From Aspidiotus rigidus (taxonomy: Eukaryota > Arthropoda > Insecta > Hemiptera > Diaspididae): 64,000 nt of DNA. A model generated the notes under the pieces. That model saw nothing but the letters and a program-made list of their open reading frames with translations, had not been told where the DNA came from and ran no database searches. Made by a program: the position numbers and the translations under genes. Below are positions 24,410 through 36,700 of this stretch, piece by piece. Numbering within the stretch: the first letter of the stretch is position 1; each line of letters starts with the position of its first letter. The DNA is taken from contig JAVHKY010000005.1 of NCBI GenBank assembly GCA_035079385.1, forward strand, positions 4,526,001-4,590,000, written 5' to 3'.

Positions 24410-25738
24410 TGTTACAGTTAAAACCCGAAATCAGTAAATTCTAAAATTCACTAGTCAAAACTAGTTGCCACAAATGTCCTTAGTCAGAACTAGTTTTGAC
24501 TAGTTCTAGACTAAAAAAATTGTTTGAATTCATCAGTAAATTCTAGTTATGACTGAAATGAATTGAAATTGTTCGAGTTCAAAAGAAGATGGTATTTCCA
24601 GACATACTTCGGCCAAATTGATAGATATTTGGTAGTTCTGTTCAACTTTGAGGATAAGTAGCTCACACTGGGATAAAATATACGAAAAAGTTCTAAATTT
24701 GTCTTCCTTAATTCACACATTAAACCGCATATCGTACGAATTCGTCGGCCTATAAACGTTACAAGAGCAAATCTAACAGTGACTAATAGACGCACACCAT
24801 TCAAGTACAAACAAGCTTTGTGAAAAACAAAAATTCAAGGGTGTTGGAGGCTGGAGGCACTTTGTCTCTGGAGGTACCTTGCCTCCGTCTCCAATGAGGC
24901 GAAGATGGTGAGGATTAAACCAAGATGTTGGAGGCTGGAGCATTTTGCCTCCGGAGGTACCTTGCTTCCACCTAGAGGCTTGGAGGTGCTTCCAAAGACC
25001 CTTTAGGAGGCACTTTTTTCAACAGTATTCTATTCCTCGAAACCTCATTCAGCCACTTTGATGCTAGCGCTGCTCGGTTCGGAGAAAGGCCAAAGTTTTA
25101 AATACACCTTCTGAGTATCATCTGTCATCTGGCAACACTGGTAGGCCAATATGCTACATCTGGTCACACTGATCAACATTACAAGTGCCTTCGGAGGCGT
25201 CTCCAAAGACGTCTTCGGTTTCTTCGACAGTGCCTCCGGAGGCATTTTCTCCAATCTCAGTAATTGCGCTGGAGGCATTTGGAGGTACTTCCAGAGTTTG
25301 GGGGTCAGAAGACGCTTCCAAACGTGTCCACTGGAGGCAACCGGAGTCGGAGAGTCATTTTCTGTATTCGTTCCGGAGGCCTCTAAAAAAAATATGCCTC
25401 CAACACCCTTGATAAAAATGCAAATTTTACATTTGCACTAGGGAAGAAATTCATTTTACTGATTGGATTCACCCTTCTTGTTTCCACTAGTTAAAACTAG
25501 TTTTCCCAGACAATCATAATTTCTTCTCTATTTCACTTTTTAATAGTCAATTCTAGTTTTCACTAGTAAAAACTAGTTTTACCTGAAATTATTTAAGTTA
25601 AAACTAGCTCCAACGCTGAGGGTCACGGTAAATTCTAGAGTTAACTAGTCGAAACTAGTTCTGACTAAAGTCATTTGTGGCAACTAGTTTTGACTAGTGA
25701 ATTTTAGAATTTACTGATTTCGGGTTTTAACTGTAACA
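24410..25738. mobile_element. 1329-bp TIR element with roughly 100-bp inverted ends, TA duplication
   Basis: The ends start tgttacagttaaaacccgaa and run inward through actagtcaaaactagttgcc. The right end is the inverse. TA flanks both sides (24408-24409, 25739-25740). A second element is nested at 24836-25411. Palindromic ACTAGT motifs recur near both ends. No transposase is recognised. Confidence 0.78.
24836..25411. mobile_element. Nested element with 16-bp TIR and 'ctccggaggc' repeats
   Basis: The ends caagggtgttggaggc and gcctccaacacccttg are exact inverses. The interior is rich in cctccggaggc-type repeats and more GC-rich than its host element. The insertion duplication is unclear. Confidence 0.6.
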
Positions 25739-25854
25739 TAATTATATACTTTACAAAATTTCGTCAGACGTCACCTACAGTGGATACATTTTGTAATCAA
25801 TGCAATTTGCTTGATATTTTACATTCATCTAATAAAAAACATCAATAAAAGTTT

Positions 25855-25925
25855 TTTGCTGGACGGCGCACGGCGAATTTCTCAAAAACCCTGTTAAAAA
25901 AGGGAAGGCGCCCCATAGAATGACG
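25855..25925. repeat. Fragment of the 'gccgtgcgccgtcc' TIR family
   Basis: This is an isolated end (tttttgctggacggcgcacg, then cgaatttctcaaaaaccctg) identical in type to the ends of the elements at 14030-15090 and 32925-33730. Confidence 0.6.
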
Positions 25926-26033
25926 TTATAGGCCTACACTAGGTTGTTCAGGCAAACAAAAGGAGCGCGAGTGTCCGTCAGCTGAGTAGCTTAACATACA
26001 GAATACCAGCTTCAAACTAAGCTAATAAAAAAT

Positions 26034-26125
26034 GTGACCTGTGATGAGAAAAGGATGCTCATTGCCCATCGGCGCAGGAACACCATTTCTCACTGATTGG
26101 ACATCCTTTTCTCATCGCAGGTCAC
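26034..26125. repeat. Hairpin with 24-bp arms
   Basis: Arms gtgacctgtgatgagaaaag-gatg and the inverse, with one mismatch, enclose a 44-bp loop. Confidence 0.7.
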
Positions 26126-26139
26126 AAATACTGTTGAAC

Positions 26140-26240
26140 GGAGACGTTACTATGACGACGTCATGACCGGGATAGATGCATCAAAAGTACATAAAGTCGA
26201 TTGAATCGATTAAATGTGATCGATAAAATCGATATAGTGT
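26140..26240. repeat. Dispersed repeat, also at 52790-52885
   Basis: Both copies share the order gacgtcat, gaccgggatagatgcatcaa (gaccgagatagacgtatcaa in the second), aaagt, atcgatt and tgatcg. The second copy abuts the left boundary of the long-repeat element. Confidence 0.6.
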
Positions 26241-26255
26241 TGCCCAATAATACTA

Positions 26256-26387
26256 CTGCCGTCCAATATTTAATTGACGTACGTCACGAATCGCATTTTG
26301 AAGAAAGATATCTTTCTTCCATGAATAAAAAGCCTATTTCTGCAAATTGCGATTCGTGACGTACGTCAATTAAATATTGGACAGCAG
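26256..26387. mobile_element. 132-bp fold-back MITE with ACTA duplication
   Basis: The arms run ctgccgtccaatatttaatt, gacgtacgtcacgaatcgca, and the right arm is the inverse with two mismatches over about 45 bp. ACTA flanks both sides (26252-26255, 26388-26391). Each arm also contains its own palindrome TGACGTACGTCA. Confidence 0.72.
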
Positions 26388-26523
26388 ACTAGGGAAAAGA
26401 AATGCAAACATTAGTTAGCCTCTGAGGTGAAGCGAGCATAAGTGTCTCTGGAGGAAACATGTTGGCCTCTGTGCCATAGTTTTTACCCACTTTTCCTGTG
26501 GGAAAAGTGAGGTCCGTTCAGGT

Positions 26524-27468
26524 GCGAGTTTATTTTATGTAACCGACATGGGGCTACCGCGTCGGTTTACTGCCATACTAGGAGTAAGAGGCGAGTAAGA
26601 GTGATGCCGCGGGACTTGGCAATATTTTTGTACTTCTTTGGACATGTAAAATTTTTCATTTTCAATTCTTGGACATTGAAATATTTTCAACTGTTGGACT
26701 TGGAATTATTTTCTTTGAAATATTTTCAACCGTTGGACTTGAAATTATTTTCCAACTGTTGGACTTTTAAATATTTTCATACTTCTTGGACTTGCAAAAA
26801 TTTTTCATTTTTGATCGTCGGACTTTGTAATATTTTCAACCCAAAAATGAAAAATTTTACAAGTCCAAGAAGTATGAAAATATTTCAAAGGAAAATAATT
26901 CCAAGTCCGACAATTGAAAATATTTCCAAGTCCAAGAATTGAAAATGAAACATTTTACAAGTCCAAGAAGTATGAAAATATTTCAAAGAAAATAATTCCA
27001 AGTCCAACAGTTGAAAATAATTATTTCCAAGTCCGAGAATTGAAAATGAAAAATTCTACAAGTCCACTTATGAAAATATTTCCAAGTCCAAGAAGTACCG
27101 GTATAAAAATATTTTAAAGAAAATAATTCCAAGTTCAACAGTTGAAAATATTCCTAAGTCCAACAGTTGAAAATAATTCCGAATCCAACAGGTGAAAATA
27201 TTTCAAGTCCAAGAATTGAAAATGAAAAATTTTACAAGTCCAAGAAATATGAAAATATTTCAAAGAAAATAATTCCAAGTCCAACAGTTGAAAATATTTC
27301 AATGTCTCACAGTTGAAAGTATTTCAAAGTCCAACAGTTGAAAATACAAGTCTAAGAAGTACGAAAATATTTCAAAGTCCCGCGGCATCACTCTTACTTG
27401 CCTCTTACTCCCAGTATGGCAGTAAACCAACGCGGTAGCCCCATGTCGGTTACATAAAATAAACTCGC
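26524..27468. mobile_element. Mutator-like non-autonomous element, 9-bp duplication
   Basis: Inverted ends of about 95 bp start gcgagtttattttatgtaac and include ccgacatggggctaccgcg and gagtaagagtgatgccgcgg. CGTTCAGGT is directly repeated at 26515-26523 and 27469-27477. Nine-bp duplications with long TIRs are typical of Mutator/MULE insertions. The interior is a diverged tandem repeat (aagtccaacagttgaaaata type) that is itself partly inverted between left and right halves. No transposase is present. Confidence 0.8.
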
Positions 27469-27523
27469 CGTTCAGGTTTTCTTATACATCTAGTACCTAT
27501 ATAAAGCAGAAAGTTTGTCTATC

Positions 27524-27529
27524 TGTCTG

Positions 27530-27560
<31 letters not shown>

Positions 27561-27567
27561 CTTTCAG

Positions 27568-27635
<68 letters not shown>

Positions 27636-27650
27636 GAGAGAGAGAGTTGT
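27524..27650. repeat. Microsatellites (CTGT)n then (GA)n
   Basis: About nine tctg units at 27524-27561 are followed by a GA run of about 75 bp at 27570-27650. They sit within a dispersed repeat of the type gaaagtttgtctgtc, which recurs at 27840-27860. Confidence 0.9.
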
Positions 27651-28281
27651 CCATCCATTTCCTTAATCATTGCAACTGGTAAAATATTGAATTAGTCTGT
27701 TTTTTGCTGCAATACAGCCTTTACCTGTAAGTTAGCCTTACCGTTGAAATACAAATACTTACAAAACACAGATATCTACTCAACATACAGCTGGCGGTTG
27801 GCGGCGCGCCTCGCCAACCGCTAGTCCAATATAATATAAAGTGGAAAGTTTGTCTGTCCTTTTATAACTTGAGAACCGCTGTACCTATCGACTCGAAATC
27901 TTTGCCACATATTCGTATTATTCCAGAACAAATTTTAAGCCATAAATGAAAATTTTAGCTCCCATAGAAAAAAAGTTCTTATTAAAAATTGTGTGCCCTC
28001 GCTGTGCGCGTCACTCGACGCGATTTGATTTACCGACCTACACGCAACTGTCTGCACTAGATGGCGCTGCAAAATTACCTGCGCGGGTGAAATTGAGTGA
28101 GTGATCATGGACTGTTTCAAACGGAAATACTGTCAACTTCAGGAGGGCAAAAAATGATGGAAATTAGTTCTGCGTAATTAAATTGATTATAATTTGATTT
28201 TTTAACGAGAGTGCAATAAAATGTAAGGTAAGTTTTCTTTTAAAATGAAGTTCTAGTTGATTAAAAAAGGTTTAAATTCCA

Positions 28282-28445
28282 GGTCTGAGTGGAACAAAGA
28301 TGTAGACCTCTTGGTTTCCAGATCTTGACATAGAAAAAATCGAGATCTCTTGAGCTCTACATTTTGGTAGGAAAAGAAGCTCCAGATGTTTTGAAAAAAA
28401 TTAAAAAATAAATTTCCGTCACGCAACCGTCAATTAGAAGAAAAA
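28282..28445. repeat. Dispersed repeat, copy at 40805-40970
   Basis: Starts tctgagtggaacaaagatg and runs through gaaaagaagctccagat to aatttccgtcacg. The second copy, in the same orientation, is about 90 percent alike by eye. Confidence 0.7.
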
Positions 28446-30798
28446 AGAACCAAGAGACCCGGATACTGAGGCGCATAGCGACTTAATCTTGTTATTATTA
28501 TTAGTCATACTCGATAGTGAGGACCTTGAGTTTGAATGATTGAGTACAATTTTTTAGTCTTCATTAAGTATATGCTGCGAGACTATCTTGGTGACTTCAT
28601 TCTTAATTATTGATCATACGTCATTTTTTCGGGTACACATAATTGATAGTGGTTCATAGTTGATTTGAGGTTTCTCACGAGATGGAAATATCATTTTCGA
28701 TTTGGACTGAGTAGCTTCTTTGAGTGACATTTGAGGTTGGACCAACGAGTGAACCAGGCTTGGGTGCAATATATTTAGCGTTCGGAAAGGTTGAAGCGTG
28801 AGGGAAGGAATGAGGGCTGATGGGCGATCGGTTGCTTCTTTCGCTTCGACATCGACTTTAGCTAGAGATAGCATTAAGAGATGCCAGAAATCGGAGGTGA
28901 TGAAGAATTGGGCTACTCAGCCTAATACGCAGTATACTAGACTAAGAATAACGTATAGGAAAAAGCGATTATGAAGCTCTTTTTTTACCGACTTTTCCAG
29001 CTCGAAAAGTGAGTTATAACATCTGTAGCAAGATTGACAGGGGGATGAAGCAGTGAACTTTCTCGACGCTTTGGAGGCCCAATATTACTTTCAGCCTGAA
29101 AAAAATTCAAGTTTCTTTACATAGCCCTATATTTTGGTTCAAATAAAATTTTTTTGTCCTCGGATCTCCTCTAAAACTACTGGATGGATTTTCTCGAGAC
29201 TTAGACAAGTTATAGTCTCATATCTGAAGATGGGCACCAACAATTTTTTCGAGGATTGATTGATAGTAATTTCTCAGCGCGTTTCCAATTGAGTTATGAT
29301 ATTCTGTGGGTTACGCTTAATCGTATTAGAAGTAATCGAAATATCAATTCGCAAGATCGCAGAAACAACTGTTATAGCCCCCGTAGCAAGGTGGACAGAG
29401 GGAGGTGGAATGGATTTTCTGGAGACGTTTCGTAAGTTTTAGATGATTCCCAGCCTAAAATGAAATAAAATTCAGGTTTCCTTATTGGATTATGGCTATT
29501 TTTACTCTGTTATCAGTTGATGTGACGTCATAGTGATAAGATTTATAAAATGAGTTTTATTGTTCATTCTACAAATATTTGGCTTGATTGACTGGTCATT
29601 GGTATTTAATGTAAAGAGAGGGAGTGACCCTCTCAATGAATTTTGTATTGTAAGAGGAAGAGTTGTGTATTACCGCGTAATTTTTCTTTATAGCTCCGAG
29701 AGGGCGATTCAATTCCCTCCTCCCCCATGCTAGATCACTTTCACATGTAAAATATTCTTGAAACAGAAAATCGACTTTTGCCTCATAATTCACTTTTTCT
29801 ACAAATTTTTTCGTCGGTCGCTCAGTAAAAGGAGGTTTTGATATAGGCCTATACAAAATTGAAATAAATTGAATTCAACTTGGGATATTTTTTTCAGATG
29901 TGCTGAAGACAAGTTCTCCCCTTTACCTCAATAAACTTGACCTTAGGAACTCGGCCAAACGTGAAAAAAGTCTTCAACCAATACGAGTAGATATACCTAC
30001 TAATGATACTTCAGTACAAAGAGGCGGTAAGCTTTCCGCATGAACAATTCATCCACACAACGGTATATAGCACGATATTTCAATCACACGCGAAGATCTC
30101 TCATTGAAAATTGATGCGAATCGTCCTCCTTTGTAAACTTATTTAATTATTAGTATCCGTAGGCTACAGACGAATTCTATCTTTATAATTAGAGGAAGTG
30201 TGACAGACCTAGAAGTCGGATACCTTTGATTTTCATCGATTGACATGTTCGGTAGATAAAAGAATGTACGGCCTATTTTCCTACGATTTTCTGACATATA
30301 AAAATCTCATAATATATACCTCTTTACCTACTCGTAATCAACATACATTGGTCAGGCTCGGAAGGCGGAGTATCACTATATCAAATCGGTAGATCTATAC
30401 GCAGAAAAAATACCTACTGCTAGAAAGTAAAAGTTCCTACCTCACCATAAAGTATTAGACAACAGCTCGGAATTATGTGATTCGTGAATAATTCCTCTCT
30501 TTTTCTGTTACTACCGGGAGATGCAGGCATCAGGTGAAGACGAATTTAATCATTTCCGGTAAAGCGATCGGGCGACTAGTCGATTTCGGTTGCAGCATGA
30601 AAAGTGTGCTCGAGTACGTCTGGCGGCGCGACGGGCGATTCACGTTTGCACTCCTTTCTCAAGTCGTCTTATGTTGATATGGACTAGCGTTACTCGGTCT
30701 CGTCGTCGTTGTTATCGCGATTTTGTCACACTGCGAGAATTTTAATTCGTTTGTCATGATGTTGTGATTAATTTTTTGGTGTACTCACCTCAAGAATC
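28446..30798. other. No gene seen; upstream of the P450 gene
   Basis: Short open frames here resemble no protein I know and lack splice-consistent extensions. The last 200 bp should hold the P450 5' UTR and promoter. Confidence 0.35.
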
Positions 30799-33700
30799 AT
30801 GTTTGTGTTAGTGGTTTTAATTTTGATATTGACCGTGATTGTGTACTTGGTTAATTTTAAATGGAGGAAAAGACATTACATTGAAGCGATAGAAAAATTT
30901 GATGGACCTCCCACGCTACCTTTCATTGGCAATGTTTTCGATGTATTTGGAGCCCCTCAAGGTAGGTTTTTGTTGTTATTTTGAAACAATAGGGTGGAAT
31001 TTGATGATAATTCGACTTGCGTTCGTTATTTTTTAGAAAATTCCCTTCTGTATATTTCAAAGAAAATTTGTACAAGAGACCGCAGATATATTAATTTTCG
31101 ATTAAACCTTAGCTAAGCCTCGTTTGCCGTCTTATGACTAAAAAATCGTGGGCTTTTAATCTGTAAAGTGCTATACATATATCGGGAGCCAAAAGATCGT
31201 GAATCTTATTTATCGCCATAAATTTTTTTTACCTACTCCAATGAAGTTCCAGTCCCTTTCTCCTGATACTTGGGCATTGGAATCTTAAATTATCTGAATT
31301 TTCTACTGTTTCTTTACTTGTAGATAGATCAAGTCTCAAATATAGTTTTCAGTATATCCTGGCTTTTTCTGGTTTCTTCTGGTTCAATATTAATTTCAAG
31401 TTTCTCTTGCTCTACGGAGCTAGATTCTTCAAATTATTTCAAATTGCACGACTCCTCTTGGCCTAAAATTTGTTGAATTTATTCTCTTTGTGAGGGACAG
31501 GAAGCCTGAGAAAAGAAAATATAGGAGAACGTACAGCATCAAATTTCAAATCAGTGCTAAGAGATAGATGGGATTATCGATTACTATACATAAAATAACC
31601 CGTGAATTCAAAAATTATCTGAGACCTCCGGAACCTCTGAATATCAGGGACGGATTTACGGGAGGGGGACAAAGGAAACGTTCTCTCCCCCTCAAAAAAA
31701 CCTCCAAAAAAGACTGAAATGGTCTATTTTGATTATATTTTCGAGCGGAGCGAGGAAAAAATTGGATCCCCCCCCCCCCAAGAAAAATGTACCCGTAAAT
31801 CCGCGCCTGGAATATAGTCTCAAGTAAGGCTTAATAAGCTCTAAAATTGAGTCGATTGAATGACTACAACGACCTCTGGTTCATTCCAAAGGCCTTATTG
31901 GTGTATAATGCATCAAAATGCTTTGAAAAGAGCTTCACAGGAGCTAGAAGAAAATTAGGTGATAAATTATCGATCAATTCTAACCCTATACAAAAGTCCT
32001 TGAGTTGGAAGCCGCTGGTATGTTGTTAGGCTACCCAGCGTTATGAGATTAGGCTTGGATTTGATTTATGATAGCCTTACATGAGAAAATCGTTGGACTG
32101 AAGTTATATTTATTACAACCTTACGAGAAAGTCGTTAGGATGGAAGTTGATTTATTCCGAACTTTATCAATTCCTTGTCATTCGGCTCGAATTCAGCCCA
32201 TTCTAGCTCTATAATAGAGTATTGAAAGGCTAGAACTGGGACTAACTCAGTTGCATGGACCAATTGTTTGGCTGAAACTCGATTCATCCCAGCCTTATAT
32301 AACAAAATCGATAAGGTGGATGGAAGTCGATTTATTTGAACCTTGCAGGGAAGTCGTTGGGTTAAAATTTGATTTAGTCCAGCCTCATGAAGAAGTTATT
32401 CGCTAGGAACTCGATTCACTCCAGTCCTATTAAGATTAGGCTGGAGTTCGAATTACACAGCCTTGGGAAAGTCGTTAAGTTGGAGCTCGACTTATATTTC
32501 AGCCTTATAGGGAAGTGATTGGGTTAGAACTTGATTTCTTCCAGGCAAATGGGGATGACCCTAGACTAGAACTCGATCGATTCCTGCTTTACATAGGTCA
32601 TTCATTAACTTCGATTCGATTGCTAAGAAGTTCTTATCTAGGCTAGAAATCGATTTAGCTTTAAAAATACATAATTTGGATGAGACTCATGAGGACGTTG
32701 GTAGGCTTAAACTTTATTTATTGTAGCCTCCTGAGGAAGTCGTTGAGCTGAGATTCGGTCAATTAAGCCCTTAGGAAAACTGTTAGGTTAAAACTTTAGA
32801 TTCATTCCAAGCTTCTAAGGAGGATGTTGTTATAGACTGGACCTTTTTTATTTCCAGGTCAAAACGTGCTGGTTTATGGGTCCACTCATGGTTTTGATTC
32901 TTATTACACAATTTTCGATTTTTAACAGGGAACCTGTTTTATGGGGGGCTTCTTGAGAAATTTGCCGTGCGCGGTCCGCCGTGCGCCGTCCAGCAAAAAA
33001 CTTTGAAAAATTTCGACTCTCGAGCCATATATGATAGGAGAGGGACTTAGAAAAATTTCGGCTCTCGAGCTATATATGATAGGAGAGCGACTTAGAAAAA
33101 TTTCGACTCTCGAGCCATATATGGTAGGAGGGGGACTTGGAATAATTTCGACTCTCGAGCTCTATATGATAGGAGGCGGACTTGGAAAAAAACGACGGCT
33201 TCCTCAACGAAGTCAAACGAGGAACGCAGGGAACCTGTTTTATGAGTCGAATGGGATTTGGTATTGAAAATTCAAGGAAGCCTAGACCTAGATAAAGATG
33301 GTATAAAGAAGGCCTAGACCTACTATAAGCCTATCATAATATAGTTTGAGAATCTAAATTTTTCTCGCTCGAGAGACGAAATTTTTCTAGGTCCCTCTCC
33401 TATCATGGCTCGAGAGTCGAAATTTTTTTAAGTCCCCCTCCTATCATATATGGCTCGAGAGTCCAAATTTTTCTAAGTCCCCCTCCTATCATATATGGCT
33501 CGAGAGTCGAAATTTTTCTGAGTCCCCCCCCCCCCTATCATATATGGCTCGAGAGTCGAAATTTTTCTAAGTCCCCCTTCTATCATATATAGCTCGAGAG
33601 TCGAAATTTTTCCAAGTCCCTCTCCTATCATATATGGCTCGAGGGTCGAAATTTTTCTAAGTTTTTCGCTGGACGGCGGACGGCGGACGCCAGATTTCTC

Positions 33701-36700
33701 AAATAGCCCCCCATAAAACAGGTTCCCTGTTAAAATTTCGACTGTCGAGCTATATATGATAGGAGGGGGGGACTTGGAAAAATTTCGACTCTCAAGCTAC
33801 ATATGATATGAAAGGTACTTAGAATATAAAGCTGGAGATTCGAGAAAAATGTAGACTCTCAAACTATATTATACTAGGCTTATAGTAGGTCTGGGCCTTC
33901 TTCATACTAGCTTTATCTAGGTCTAGGCTTCCTTGAATTTTCAATACCAAATCCCATTTGACTCATAAAACAGGTTCCCTGCATTCCTCGTTCAACTTCG
34001 TTAAGGAAGCCGTCGTTTTTTCTAAGTCCCCCTCCTATCATATATGGCTCGAGAGTCGAAATTTTTCTAAGTTTTTGTGCTGGACGGCGCACGGCAAATT
34101 TCTCAAAAAGCCCCCCATAAAACATGTTCCCCGTTAAAATTTCGATTCTCGAGCTATATATAATAGGAAGGGGACTTGGAAAAATTTCAACTCTCGAGCT
34201 ATCATTATATAGCTAGAGATTTGAGAAAAATTTAGACCCTCAAACTATATTATACTAGGCTTATAGTAGGTCTAGGCTTTCTTTATACTACCTTTATCTA
34301 GGCCTAGGGCCTAGGCTTCCTTGAATTCTCAATACCAATACCCATTTGACTCATAAAACAGGTTCCCTGCGTTTTTCGTTTAACTTCGTTAAGGAAGCCG
34401 TCGTTTTTTTAATTTTCCTACAAAATTTTGCACTCCACATGGTGTCTACAGGTTTTGAAAATTTGGAAAGTTTGGTAAAAGTCAAGAATTCAAAAGTAGG
34501 TCATGAAATTTGGAAATAGTCAGGATATTTTGAGAAAGTTGTGAAAAATTGCAATTAACTCGCGATCAAACTTTTTTACAAGACGGAGTATTAGATTCCA
34601 CGCGTTTTCAATTTTACTATGGCACTCTCTGGAGTTGTATCTTGAAAATGGACGCCAATATGCAGAAACCGACCAATTGACTGTAATAAATTCTACAAGA
34701 AAGTACTTCTTGTTCATGTAATAAAGTTACTTTTCTGCAGATTGTGTCGTTATCACTCAGTCGGTTTTTAGGTTCTTGCTTGTACGAGTCAAGAACCACT
34801 TGCAATAGCTTTTTTATTACAAGAGTAAATTTCTCTTACATGTAAGTATGCAGTGGGGTGGTATTTACACAGTGAGCTTATACCCAAGCTCCCACTGCAG
34901 AACCTGATAGATTATTTTTTCTCCCTGAATCTTATTATTCCTGCTACAATTTTAGTGTTTGCTACAAACTATATGCAGGTTTTTTCTCATAACATCGTTT
35001 ATGTAAGATAGGGGCTCACAGAGAGAGGCACAGTCACTGGGCCTTGAGTCAGCCAGAGAATCTCTTCGTATTTTGTATTTGTTTTGTAGAGTTAGGAAAA
35101 ATTTACATTTCTAGAGAACGTGGGTCACACCATCCATATTATCGATATGGCAAAACAGGCATTGTGCACTGTATGTAATCTTAAAGCGTTTCAAGTACTG
35201 TCAAAAATTACTATGTCCTGTCAAGCCTTAAGAGTAATAAAATAATTTGTGTGCCTGTATTTGGGACTCTTTTCCCTAAATTATATTGCTTATTCGTTTG
35301 CCTGAATCTTCTCGTAATGGTACTTGCAGGAGAGTTAAATGTGCAACAATTGCATATCTATTCCCCTACCATAAGACCAATATAAAGCAAGTACCATTAC
35401 TAGAGCCCTATAATAACGAGTGAGGACACGGGCCGCCATATTTAGTCGTTACGTCATTATGTATCTTCAGACTTCCCTATTTCAGTGACTGATAACAGTT
35501 TACCACGATTGGAAAATGATAAAAGAACTACTAGAATTAGTTTTAGAATACAGGTATCAGTGCCAAGGTAAAATGCAAAACATGCTGTTTTTAAATGATA
35601 CAAAATAGTTCCACCAATTGTATCAATTTCTCACCCTATTAGGGAACTACAAGGATTGATAATGACGTAACGACTAAATATGGCGATCCATGTCCTCACT
35701 CATTATTATAGGGCTCTATATACCATTACGAGAAGAATCAAGCAAAGAGTACGCAATATGATATAGGGAAAGACCCCTATTTCAGTGCACTCAGAGGTTT
35801 TTGTATATGAATAATAAAAACCAGTGATTAGGTATTCATATAGTAAAGTTCGTGATGTTTATATTTCCCAATCTAGAGGCCATTCAGAAAGCAATGAGAC
35901 TGAAAGATATTTATGGAAGTCCTTTCCGATTTTGGATAATGCAAAAACCTTTTATTGTCATAAGCGCTCCTGAAGACTTCGAGGTACGTATTTTATAATA
36001 TTTATCCTGTCTATACACCTGAAAAGTATAACATTTTTTTCCTGTCTGATTTGTGTTATTTGTCAACAGATTGTCGCAAATGAAACACTCGAAAAAGATA
36101 ATATTCACGAACTTATAACGGAAGTTGTAGGAGATGGAATATTTACTGCTGGAGGTAAGTAAATACCGATCAATATTTTTCAAAGTGGCTTATCTATTTC
36201 TTAATTGTTTTTGAATCGTGACACAATTCTCTGTTAAGCCATGATCCGAGCTATTCCATACAAACATATCTTTCATATCTAATACCTATAAGTACAAATT
36301 GGATCATTGACTTCGATTGTGATGATGATACCGAATCATCAGGAGCGGGGTATGACGTTCAAGCGCCTGAGGCTCGTTATGATTTTTGCGTCTTTCAAGT
36401 TCACGTGTCCTGCACACATTTCAAAAAAATTGATTAATATCGACTAACTTACGGAATGCATATTCAGAAAAAGATCCCCCAGGGCACAGAGTCTCATCCA
36501 TTAATGCTAGTTAGCAATACAATGTAGGTACTCCAGAATGGAACTACATGACTCGATATTGAACAGTCCAACCAAAATTTTACTTCCTCACTCAATCACA
36601 TATATTATCTTTCACAAGTACATGTAAGTTGGTATTTTTCCTCTTTGTAACAAACGATTATGGGGTTGTGAGACAGATGGAAAAATTCTAAATCACATAC

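Noticed and set aside
28614..29856. Minus-strand ORFs of 86 codons at 28614 and 29596
   Set aside because: The composition is not clearly coding, they match nothing I know, and there are no supporting exons. I could not support them as genes.
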